Origin: Bacteroidales bacterium
GTDB taxonomy: Bacteria; Bacteroidota; Bacteroidia; Bacteroidales; Bacteroidaceae
DNA: 35,175 nt
Direction of reading: 5' to 3'
Assembly: GCA_024690405.1 (NCBI GenBank)
Contig: JAILCU010000087.1
Coordinates: forward strand, 1-35,175
Below are positions 8,735-16,146 of this stretch, piece by piece; the first letter of the stretch is position 1; each line of letters begins with the position of its first letter. The notes under the pieces were generated by a model that was not told the origin of the DNA, ran no database searches, and saw nothing but the letters and a program-made list of their open reading frames with translations. The translations under genes and the position numbers were made by a program.

Positions 8735-9385
8735 ATGAAAAAAACTTCCTTCAAAAACATCCGGTCCGACAAGTCGCAAGATGCATCAGCAGATTCCCGG
8801 AGAAACGATTCTCCGGTTCGCTCCTTTCGCGTACGAATGCCCTCGGGCACATGGCATGGCAGCCAGCTGCTCGCGTCTGTCATCGTGACGCTGTTATCCC
8901 TCTCCACGTGCCTGCTGACACTCACTTCGTGCTCTATCAGCTACAAGTTCAATGGCGCCAGCATCGACTACGCGACTACCAAGACCATACAGATCGACCC
9001 ATTCCCTATCCGTTCAGCCTACGTATGGGCGCCGATGCAATCCATTTTCAATAACCGCCTCACCGACATCTATGCACAACAGACTAAACTGCGGCAGGTC
9101 AAACGTGGCGGCGACCTCATCGTTGCAGGCGAAATCACTGGCTTTGACCAGTTTAACAAGGGAGTAGGCAGTGATGGATACAGTTCACAAGTGCAGTTGA
9201 AGATGACCGTCAACGTTCGCTTCACCAACAACAAGAAACACACCGATGACTTCGAACGCCAGTTCACGGCCACTACGGAATACGATGCCACCCAGCAGTT
9301 GGTAAACGTACAGGAGGAACTCGTCACGCAGATGACCAAGGACATTGTTGACCAGATCTTCAACGCCACCGTGGCGAATTGGTAA
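8735..9385 (+). CDS. lptE: LptE-like LPS-assembly lipoprotein
   Basis: The 216-aa protein matches the Bacteroidetes LptE-like family, which begins SCSISYKFNGASIDY after the lipobox. LptE plugs the LptD barrel that inserts lipopolysaccharide in the outer membrane. Here the lipobox LTSC places the lipidated Cys at residue 66, giving a very long, polar, Arg/Ser-rich n-region. An internal ATG at 8837 would shorten it to a 31-residue signal, but that one lacks basic residues, so the start is uncertain. The gene sits between the sigma54 activator and a TPR-like gene. The TAA stop is the first triplet of a 37-bp tandem duplication. Confidence 0.8.
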   Translation: MKKTSFKNIRSDKSQDASADSRRNDSPVRSFRVRMPSGTWHGSQLLASVIVTLLSLSTCLLTLTSCSISYKFNGASIDYATTKTIQIDPFPIRSAYVWAPMQSIFNNRLTDIYAQQTKLRQVKRGGDLIVAGEITGFDQFNKGVGSDGYSSQVQLKMTVNVRFTNNKKHTDDFERQFTATTEYDATQQLVNVQEELVTQMTKDIVDQIFNATVANW

Positions 9386-9456
9386 ACATCCGGAACGCAC
9401 ATCTTACTTATCTAAAAAGTAAACATCCGGAACGCACATCTAACCTATCTAAAAAG
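9383..9456. repeat. 37-bp tandem duplication starting at the lptE stop codon
   Basis: Two adjacent 37-bp copies (9383-9419 and 9420-9456) begin TAAACATCCGGAACGCACAT and differ at two positions. The first copy begins with the lptE TAA stop. Confidence 0.9.
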
Positions 9457-9496
9457 ACATCATCAAGGCCTCCGTAGCCAATAAACGACTATCGAC

Positions 9497-10510
9497 ATGC
9501 AATCCCTGACGACTTATATCCAACATCCCGAACTGCTCAACGCTGAAGCGGTGCGCAATCTGGAGCAACTGGTGGAACGCCATCCATCCTTCCAAACGGC
9601 CCGATTACTCTACCTGCTTGGCCTCTTTCAGTTACAGGACGACCGTTTCGGTGCCGAACTGCGCAAAGCGGCCGTTTGTCTTCCGGACCGTCGTCAACTC
9701 TTCTATCTCTTCGATAGTGATCATTACCAATGGTCTGCGGCAAAGCAGCCTGCTCCGAAAGAGGCGGGAACAAACTCTCTGACACCAGCTCCATTCGCCG
9801 CCGCCTCATCGCAGGCCGACCTCTCTCAAGCGGCCTCATCACAGGCGTCTCCCTCTCAAGCGGCCTCATCACAAGCGTCTCCCTCTCAAGCGGGCTCATC
9901 ACAGGCAGAAACCTCTCAAGCGGGCTCATCGCAGGCAGAAACCTCTCAAGCGGGCTCACCACAGGTCGGAACCTCTCAAGCGGGCTCATCGCAAACCTCT
10001 CCCTCTCAAGCGGCCTCGGCTAACCCGACCGTGCCCATCTCAGGAGATAAATCGGCCGTACTTGCGAACGGCGCTGATACCGACCGTACGCAAACACTCA
10101 TTGATTCCTTTCTCAGTCAGTTGCCCGAGCAGCCCAAGTCCAAATCACGGAGTGCGGATGCCACCGTGGACTATATGTCTTACCTTATGCAACTGGAAGA
10201 TGTCCCCACCATACAAAATTCTGACAAAGAAGAGGACATCGAAAGCCTTGCCGATGATTTAGAAGAAGAAATAGGAAAAGAGGCACATCTCGTACATAAA
10301 ACCGACCCCTCCGACACCTATTTCACCGAGACTTTGGCACGAATTTACATCAAACAGGGCAAATATACGAAGGCAATTGAAATTATTAGGCGAATAAGTT
10401 TGATTTATCCGAAAAAAAATCGTTACTTTGCAGACCAAATCCGCTTCCTGGAGAAATTAATCATCAACGAGCGGGCATCAAACGAAGAAATAACAAATAA
10501 AAATATTTAA
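9497..10510 (+). CDS. TPR-like protein with a Ser-Gln-Ala repeat linker
   Basis: The 337-aa protein has an N-terminal helical region (about 1-85), a low-complexity linker of ten-residue repeats such as SQAGSSQAET (about 109-175), an acidic segment, and a C-terminal TPR-like helix pair (FTETLARIYIKQGKYTKAIE) near 275-320. No signal peptide is visible. Proteins of this type sit between lptE and secG in many Bacteroidales; the function is unknown, and a scaffold or assembly role is inference. The linker is coded by a 30-bp tandem repeat, so linker length may vary between strains. The gene lies 4 bp before secG. Confidence 0.75.
   Translation: MQSLTTYIQHPELLNAEAVRNLEQLVERHPSFQTARLLYLLGLFQLQDDRFGAELRKAAVCLPDRRQLFYLFDSDHYQWSAAKQPAPKEAGTNSLTPAPFAAASSQADLSQAASSQASPSQAASSQASPSQAGSSQAETSQAGSSQAETSQAGSPQVGTSQAGSSQTSPSQAASANPTVPISGDKSAVLANGADTDRTQTLIDSFLSQLPEQPKSKSRSADATVDYMSYLMQLEDVPTIQNSDKEEDIESLADDLEEEIGKEAHLVHKTDPSDTYFTETLARIYIKQGKYTKAIEIIRRISLIYPKKNRYFADQIRFLEKLIINERASNEEITNKNI
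9823..10020 (+). repeat. In-frame 30-bp tandem repeat (about 7 copies)
   Basis: CTCTCAAG recurs at 9823, 9853, 9883, 9913, 9943, 9973 and 10003, an exact 30-bp period. The full unit is CTCTCAAGCGGSCTCATCRC plus about 10 variable bases. As a multiple of three, copy changes keep the frame. Confidence 0.95.
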
Positions 10511-10514
10511 CATC

Positions 10515-10895
10515 ATGTACAATCTACTCGTTATCCTTGTGGTCATCGCATCCATCTTTATGTGTCTCATCGTACTCGTTCAGGAGTCTAAGGGAGGCGG
10601 TCTCGCCAGCGGCTTTGCCAGCGGCAACCAAGTCATGGGTGTGCGCAAGACCACTGATGTCATTGAGAAAGTCACTTGGGGACTGGCCATCGCAATGGTG
10701 GTATTCAGCGTGCTCTCCGTATTCTTCATCCCCGCCTCAAGCGCAGACACGTCTGTGATGGAGGATGCCGCCATCGAACAGCAGGCTACGGCTCCCACCA
10801 ACTTGCCCGGCATGCCCGCCACAGATGCTGCCGCAACTGAGGCACCTGCAACTGAAGCACCAGCCGAGGCTCCCGCTGAAGCACCTGCCAACTAA
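10515..10895 (+). CDS. secG: Preprotein translocase subunit SecG
   Basis: SecG is the small auxiliary subunit of the SecYEG channel in the inner membrane. The 126-aa protein has two hydrophobic helices (about 3-22 and 54-74) flanking the conserved QESKGGGLASGF loop and the GVRKTTDVIEK segment. The C-terminal tail is long and made of Ala-Pro-Glu repeats (TEAPATEAPAEAPAEAPAN), as is common in this phylum. The start lies 4 bp after the TPR-like gene. Confidence 0.95.
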   Translation: MYNLLVILVVIASIFMCLIVLVQESKGGGLASGFASGNQVMGVRKTTDVIEKVTWGLAIAMVVFSVLSVFFIPASSADTSVMEDAAIEQQATAPTNLPGMPATDAAATEAPATEAPAEAPAEAPAN

Positions 10896-10906
10896 ATTAG
10901 CGCGTC

Positions 10907-13027
10907 ATGCTCAGCCGGATTCAAAGAATTTTCGCCACGACGATTGTCCTGGCTATGACAGCGCTGACCATTCAGGCCAGCGCTTTCGTTTTATCTGCCC
11001 ACCATCAGGTTAAAGTGAATATGGACGACGGGGAAGATGACGTCGTCGCTACGGCACTTTCGCTCATGGAGAAAGACCTGATGCGCGTGCTCAATGCTCC
11101 TGTCACACGCACCGGTCACCACGCCAACATCATCATTGGTACAGCTCAGGGGGCCGGAGAGAAAATACTCCAGCACACGGGTGTGGACCTGACGTGGTTG
11201 AACAACAAGACACAAGGCTTCATCATCACGACAACGGATAACGGCCAACTCGTTATTGCAGGTCGGGATGCCCTCGGGACCGCCTATGGCATCATCGAAT
11301 TCACACGCCTTCTGGGGGTATCGCCCTGGGAATGGTGGGCCGATGCGGAACCTGAAGTGCGCACCGAACTGCGACTCCCCGATGGCTACCTCAATCGTCA
11401 GGCTCCCGATGTGCTCTATCGTGGCATACAACTGAGCGATCTGCAATGGGGACTGGAGATTTGGGCACATCATACCTATGAGCCCAACAGCACCTTCTCC
11501 ATGGGTAGTAAAACGGCCACGCGCATCTTCGAACTGATGCTGCGTTTACGCGCCAACCTCTTCTGGCCAGCCAAAGAGAGCACGGCCAATTCTTATTTCG
11601 CAACGCCTGAATGCCACGCGACAGCCAGGAATTACGGCATCCTGATGGGTCACGGACCCGCACAACCCCTACCTGCCCCGCTCAGACAACCTCTCATCTG
11701 CCAGGATGATGGCTTCGGTTACATCAGCCATTTCCCCACGGGACAAGAAATCCAGCACCCCGGTGGCAACGGCGTGCTCTACCATGCCTCGTTCAGCGGT
11801 GCTCCACATGACTATCTGTGGTTAGGCACAGCAAGCCCATTCCTCCTGTACCAGCAGCTGACCGAAGCATACTACCACGGAGCCTACCGACTATGGGTGC
11901 TCGATGTGGGCGATATTAAACCCAGCGAATACCAGCTGGCGCTGTTTATGGATCTGGCTTGGAATGTTACAGCTGTGGAAGAATTAAGCGTAGCCCGCCA
12001 CATTGAGGAATTTATCGCTCAGAACGTGGGCCGGGATATTGCCCGCTTATCCTCGATATATCTGAAGGAGCACTACCATCTCTCTTTCCAACGCAAGCCC
12101 GAGCATCTGGCAGGGACGCGGCTGCACGAACCCGCTGATGGAGTCCATAACTGGAGTGCTATTCGCGACCTGCCTTGGAGCGAGAAACGAATCCGGCACC
12201 GCCTCGGTCGCTATGATCAGTTGGAGCGCAATGTCAAGTGGATTGCCGACTCCGTCCGACGCGCTCATCCCGCACGCTACAACGCCTTCTTCCAACTCGT
12301 GGAATATCCGATACTGGCAGCAGCGGCGCAGAACGACAAATACCTCATTGCCCAGCTGGCACGTCATGGTCTGAGCTATCTCCAACGCGACAATGTCAAT
12401 AGCACTTGGCGACGCTCCGACGAGGCACACAATCTGGTGCAATCCCTGACCTTGAAATACAATTCCCTGTGTGGCGGCAAATGGAATGGTATCATCAGCT
12501 CCAACCCTCGTTCGCTCACGGTGTTCCAACCCATACCGCATATTCAAGGCATTACCCCCCTGGTGACCGATGCCCGCACGATTGCAGTGTTCTATGGTGC
12601 CAGCTATAATGCCTCCAGTTTCTCAGGCAGCAGCATCCTTGACCCCGTTCTTGGACTTGGAGCCAGCATTCGTGCGATGCCTGTGCCTAAGGGCTGCAAC
12701 ATCACTTACAAGTTTGCCTACCAATTTGTTAAGGAGAAAACACTCGACGTGGAGATTCACATGCTGCCCACTCATCCCATTGATGCCCAGCAGCGTTTCT
12801 CGTTGTCATTAGACGGCGGAGCACCACAGACGTTCACCTATGATGCTCCTGTGGGTAGCGAGACTTGGAAACAAAATGTGACACAAAACTATGCTTCCGT
12901 CATCGCCCATCTGCCCTTGACCAAGCTCAACGGAAATCACGAACTCAAGTTTGAAGCCCTGGACGAAGGGGTCGTTATCGACGAAGTCTTTGTTTACAAA
13001 GAGCCCCAAACGGTCAGAGAAAGATAA
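10907..13027 (+). CDS. GH115-like glycoside hydrolase, catalytic region apparently deleted
   Basis: The 706-aa protein has a signal peptide (ends near TIQASA) and aligns by eye to GH115 xylan alpha-glucuronidases. Matching landmarks are ALGTAYGIIEF, the SPWEWWADAEP segment, ELMLRLRANLFWPA, GNGVLYHASFSGAPHDYLWL and LWVLDVGDIKPSEYQLALF. In ordinary GH115 enzymes about 130 residues lie between the YGIVMGTSHHEPM and CDDNWGN motifs. Here YGILMGHGPAQPL is followed only about 20 residues later by CQDDGFGYISHFP. The HHEP motif, the central segment and the Asn of CDDN are missing. The protein is therefore shorter than the usual 800 or more residues and may not be a glucuronidase. It lies 11 bp after secG. 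Confidence 0.75.
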   Translation: MLSRIQRIFATTIVLAMTALTIQASAFVLSAHHQVKVNMDDGEDDVVATALSLMEKDLMRVLNAPVTRTGHHANIIIGTAQGAGEKILQHTGVDLTWLNNKTQGFIITTTDNGQLVIAGRDALGTAYGIIEFTRLLGVSPWEWWADAEPEVRTELRLPDGYLNRQAPDVLYRGIQLSDLQWGLEIWAHHTYEPNSTFSMGSKTATRIFELMLRLRANLFWPAKESTANSYFATPECHATARNYGILMGHGPAQPLPAPLRQPLICQDDGFGYISHFPTGQEIQHPGGNGVLYHASFSGAPHDYLWLGTASPFLLYQQLTEAYYHGAYRLWVLDVGDIKPSEYQLALFMDLAWNVTAVEELSVARHIEEFIAQNVGRDIARLSSIYLKEHYHLSFQRKPEHLAGTRLHEPADGVHNWSAIRDLPWSEKRIRHRLGRYDQLERNVKWIADSVRRAHPARYNAFFQLVEYPILAAAAQNDKYLIAQLARHGLSYLQRDNVNSTWRRSDEAHNLVQSLTLKYNSLCGGKWNGIISSNPRSLTVFQPIPHIQGITPLVTDARTIAVFYGASYNASSFSGSSILDPVLGLGASIRAMPVPKGCNITYKFAYQFVKEKTLDVEIHMLPTHPIDAQQRFSLSLDGGAPQTFTYDAPVGSETWKQNVTQNYASVIAHLPLTKLNGNHELKFEALDEGVVIDEVFVYKEPQTVRER

Positions 13028-13064
13028 ACAAAAAGAGGATTTAGGAAGATTAAGATCATCATAT

Positions 13065-14390
13065 ATGTTTGAGAATTTATCAGAACGCCTTGAACGCTCC
13101 TTCAAGATACTGAAGGGTGAAGGCAAAATCACTGAAATCAACGTCGCCGAAACCCTCAAGGATGTGCGCCGCGCACTCCTCGACGCCGACGTCAACTATA
13201 AAGTAGCCAAACAGTTCACCGACACTGTGAAGCAGAAAGCCTTGGGACAGAACGTCCTCACGGCCGTGAAACCGCAACAGATGATGGTGAAGATCGTCCA
13301 CGATGAGTTGGCATTGCTCATGGGCGGCGAAACCGAAGACCTCAGTCTGAAGAGCCATCCTGCCGTCATTCTCATGGCGGGCTTGAACGGTGCCGGTAAG
13401 ACCACATTCGCCGGGAAACTGGCCAATATGCTCAAGACAAAGCGCAACCGCAAGCCTTTGCTTGCCGCCTGTGATGTCTATCGCCCTGCTGCCATCGAGC
13501 AGTTACGTGTTCTGGCCGAGCAGATTGATGTGCCCATCTATATGGAACCGGACAACCAGGATCCCGTGAAGATAGCACAGAACGCCATTATTGAGGCACG
13601 TTCCAAAGGATGCGACACCGTTATCGTGGATACTGCCGGTCGTCTGGCGATCGACGAAAAACTCATGCAGGAGATTGCTGCGATCAAGGCCGCTATCAAT
13701 CCCGACGAAACACTCTTCGTGGTTGATGCCATGACCGGTCAGGATGCCGTGAACACCGCCAAGGAATTCAACGAACGTCTCGACTACACTGGCGTAGTGC
13801 TCACCAAACTCGATGGTGACACCCGTGGTGGTGCTGCGCTCTCTATACGTACCGTCGTGGACAAGCCAATCAAGTTCGTTGGCACCGGCGAGAAGATGGA
13901 AGCCATCGACCCCTTCCATCCGGCACGTATGGCCGACCGCATCCTCGGCATGGGTGATATCGTCAGCCTCGTAGAACGTGCACAGGAACAATTCGACGAA
14001 GAAGAAGCACGCCGCTTAGAGAAAAAGATTCGCAAGAACCAATTCGATTTCAATGATTTCTACACCCAAATCCAGCAAATCAAGAAGATGGGTAACATCA
14101 AGGACCTGGCTTCCATGATTCCTGGAGTGGGCAAGGCCTTGAAGGACGTAGACATTGACGACGATGCTTTCAAAGGCATTGAGGCGATCATCTTATCGAT
14201 GACTCCCAAGGAACGCTCCCACCCCGAATTGCTCAACACCAGCCGTCGCCAGCGTATTGCCAAGGGTTCCGGTACGGATATCCAGGCCGTCAACCGCCTC
14301 ATCAAGCAGTTCGACCAGACCCGCAAGATGATGAAGATGGTCACCGATCCCAAGATGGCCCAAATGATGGCCAAGATGCCAAGGAGATAA
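13065..14390 (+). CDS. ffh: Signal recognition particle GTPase Ffh
   Basis: Ffh binds signal peptides with SRP RNA and delivers ribosomes to FtsY and SecYEG. The 441-aa protein shows the N domain, the G domain (GLNGAGKTTFAGKLA, DVYRPAAIEQL, DTAGR, TKLDGDTRGG) and a methionine-rich M domain ending MMKMVTDPKMAQMMAKMPRR. The track's start at 12951 is inside the previous gene; MFENLSERLERSF at 13065 is the family start. It lies 37 bp after the GH115-like gene. Confidence 0.96.
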   Translation: MFENLSERLERSFKILKGEGKITEINVAETLKDVRRALLDADVNYKVAKQFTDTVKQKALGQNVLTAVKPQQMMVKIVHDELALLMGGETEDLSLKSHPAVILMAGLNGAGKTTFAGKLANMLKTKRNRKPLLAACDVYRPAAIEQLRVLAEQIDVPIYMEPDNQDPVKIAQNAIIEARSKGCDTVIVDTAGRLAIDEKLMQEIAAIKAAINPDETLFVVDAMTGQDAVNTAKEFNERLDYTGVVLTKLDGDTRGGAALSIRTVVDKPIKFVGTGEKMEAIDPFHPARMADRILGMGDIVSLVERAQEQFDEEEARRLEKKIRKNQFDFNDFYTQIQQIKKMGNIKDLASMIPGVGKALKDVDIDDDAFKGIEAIILSMTPKERSHPELLNTSRRQRIAKGSGTDIQAVNRLIKQFDQTRKMMKMVTDPKMAQMMAKMPRR

Positions 14391-14527
14391 GCACGCATGC
14401 GCGCTATGTTTAAAGTTTGGGGGGATCTCTTTTGATGAAAGAATCCTTGAACGGCGAACAATGCTACCATAGGCATTCCGGTCTGCTACGACTTCGATGA
14501 AAAGCAATCTGCAGACATTTCACATTA
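14391..14527. other. ffh-folD intergenic segment before the array
   Basis: This stretch follows the ffh stop. It has one weak 5-bp hairpin (AATGC/GCATT) and no convincing promoter, terminator or reading frame. The rest of the interval is the tandem array upstream of folD. Confidence 0.5.
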
Positions 14528-14688
14528 TCTTTAGCATCAAAATTTTAGCATCAAACTTTAAGTCTCAAACTTTAAGTCTCAAACTTTAAGTCTCGAACTT
14601 TAAGCTTCGAACTTTAAGTTTAATACTTTAAGTTTCACCCTTTAAGCATCAAACACTTTAAGCATCAAACACTTTAAGCATCGTTTAT
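14528..14688 (+). repeat. 14-bp tandem array immediately upstream of folD
   Basis: CTTTAAG recurs nine times at 14556, 14570, 14584, 14598, 14612, 14626, 14640, 14656 and 14672: seven exact 14-bp steps with the last two at 16 bp. Two degenerate units (ATTTTAG, TCTTTAG) precede them. A typical unit is CTTTAAGTCTCAAA. The array ends within about 15 bp of the folD ATG. The period is not a multiple of three and the unit carries a stop, so it is non-coding. Confidence 0.92.
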
Positions 14689-14689
14689 A

Positions 14690-15559
14690 ATGACTTTAAT
14701 CGACGGAAAAGCAACAGCCGCAACCATTAAGGCTGAAATCAAGCAAGAAGTAGAACGCATCGTTGCAGCAGGAGGAAAGCGTCCACATCTGGCCGCGATT
14801 CTCGTTGGTCACGACGGCGGTTCCGAGACGTATGTTAATAATAAGGTACGCGCGTGCGAGGAATGTGGCTTCCGCAGCACGTTGCTTCGTTTTGAAGACG
14901 ACTTGAGCGAAGCTGCTTTGCTTGCCGAAGTGGATAAACTGAATGCCAATGAGGACATCGATGGCTTCATCGTTCAACTTCCTTTGCCGCGCCATATCGA
15001 TGAGCAGAAAGTGATCGAAGCGATTGACCCGAAGAAGGATGTTGATGGTTTCCATCCCATCAACGTCGGACGTATGGCTATCGGTCTGCCCGCCTTTATC
15101 AGCGCTACGCCTAAAGGCATTCTGGAATTGTTGCGCCGCTATCAAGTGAAGACTTCCGGCAAGAAATGTGTCATCCTCGGCCGCTCGAACATCGTAGGCA
15201 AGCCTATGGCTCAACTCATGCTCCAGAAAAGCGGTGGCGATGCCACGGTGGTAGTATGTCACAGCCATTCGCCCCAACTGGCCGAAGAATGCCGTTCCGC
15301 TGATATCATCATTGCAGCCATTGGTCAGCCTGCCTTCGTTAAAGCAGATATGGTCAAGCCCGGTGCCGTTGTTATCGACGTAGGCACTACCCGCGTTCCC
15401 GATGCTTCCCGTGCCCGTGGGTTCCGCCTGCAAGGCGACGTAGACTTCGAGACCGTAGCCCCAAAATGCTCGCTCATTACCCCCGTGCCCGGTGGTGTCG
15501 GTCCGATGACCATTTGCATGCTTATGCAAAACACTTTGGAGGCCGCAAAAAGATTATAG
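14690..15559 (+). CDS. folD: Methylene-tetrahydrofolate dehydrogenase/cyclohydrolase FolD
   Basis: FolD interconverts 5,10-methylene-, methenyl- and 10-formyl-tetrahydrofolate in the cytosol. The 289-aa protein has the catalytic YVNNK motif (Tyr-x-x-x-Lys), the folate-site [13 protein letters not shown], the NAD(P) site [14 protein letters not shown], and the C-terminal [19 protein letters not shown]. Length and start are typical. It is the last gene of the rlmN run and converges on the BAX-inhibitor gene. Its leader contains the 14-bp array. Confidence 0.96.
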   Translation: MTLIDGKATAATIKAEIKQEVERIVAAGGKRPHLAAILVGHDGGSETYVNNKVRACEECGFRSTLLRFEDDLSEAALLAEVDKLNANEDIDGFIVQLPLPRHIDEQKVIEAIDPKKDVDGFHPINVGRMAIGLPAFISATPKGILELLRRYQVKTSGKKCVILGRSNIVGKPMAQLMLQKSGGDATVVVCHSHSPQLAEECRSADIIIAAIGQPAFVKADMVKPGAVVIDVGTTRVPDASRARGFRLQGDVDFETVAPKCSLITPVPGGVGPMTICMLMQNTLEAAKRL

Positions 15560-15575
15560 GAAAAAGAAGCGGAAT

Positions 15576-15685
15576 CCCTGCACGACCTGTCACGCAGCCC
15601 TGAACGACCTGTCACACAGCCCTGAACGACCTGTCGTTCAGCCCTGAGCGACCTGATGTTCATCCTTGTCTCACCTGTGAGACAG
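15576..15685. repeat. 22-bp tandem array of self-complementary units (5 copies)
   Basis: Five contiguous 22-bp units begin at 15576, 15598, 15620, 15642 and 15664. The consensus is CCCTGAACGACCTGTCRYNC plus AG. Each has CCTG at its centre flanked by complementary arms. Unit 3 is a perfect 8-bp hairpin (CTGAACGA-CCTG-TCGTTCAG). Unit 5 uses different arms, TGTCTCA-CCTG-TGAGACA. Confidence 0.9.
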
Positions 15686-15745
15686 ATTCCTGGCTTCTAT
15701 CCTTTAAGCCCATCCCCGATATAGAAGATATGAGAACCCTCTTAT

Positions 15746-15827
15746 CTTCGTGATACCAGCGCCCTTCAATCTTCGTGATACCAGTGCCCTTCAATCTTCG
15801 TGATACCAGCGCCCTTCAATCTTCGGG
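15746..15827. repeat. 25-bp tandem repeat (3 copies plus a fragment)
   Basis: CTTCGTGATACCAGCGCCCT plus TCAAT repeats at 15746, 15771 and 15796 with one C/T change, then a partial copy CTTCGGG. The units are not self-complementary. Confidence 0.9.
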
Positions 15828-15844
15828 TCCATACATACCAACGA

Positions 15845-15877
15845 AAATCCGCCAGCAAGCAATATGCTGACGGATTT
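15845..15877. terminator. Hairpin between folD and the BAX-inhibitor gene, possible bidirectional terminator
   Basis: AAATCCG and CGGATTT, then CAGCA and TGCTG, pair with one internal mismatch around a 7-nt loop. On the plus strand CCTTTATTG follows, on the minus strand TTTTCGTTGG. The U-runs are weak, but the site suits two converging transcripts. Confidence 0.5.
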
Positions 15878-15925
15878 CCTTTATTGATAAAACGATAGTT
15901 CTTTTTACGTAAAAGGCTGAGCCAC

Positions 15926-16146
15926 GGGGAACGCCCCAATTCGCTTAATCACGGCTACGTCCGAACAGACGCAGAAGATAGGGGAAACGCCCCAATTCGC
16001 TTAATCACGGCTACGTCCGAACAGACGCAGAAGATAGGGGAACGCCCCAATTCGCTTAATCACGGCTACGTCCGAACAGACGCAGAAGATAGGGGAACGC
16101 CCCAACTCGCTTAATCACGGCTACGTCCGAACAGACGCAGAAGATA
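15926..16146 (-). repeat. 55-bp tandem repeat duplicating the 3' end of the BAX-inhibitor gene (4 copies)
   Basis: Four units (15926-15980, 15981-16036, 16037-16091, 16092-16146) of 55-56 bp are nearly identical. The copy at 16092-16146 contains the true end of the gene, coding LLRLFGRSRD and stop. The other three repeat the same codons and stop beyond it. Each unit also holds GGGGAACGCCCC. Confidence 0.95.

Noticed and set aside
9537-10023. Repetitive ORFs in other frames over the 30-bp array (150 aa minus, 97 aa plus)
   Set aside because: A repeat whose period is a multiple of three keeps several frames open by chance; the flanking helical domains exist only in the 9497-10510 frame.
15576-16146. 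Possible CRISPR array
   Set aside because: The repeats are contiguous or have no unique spacers of constant length, and no cas gene is present.
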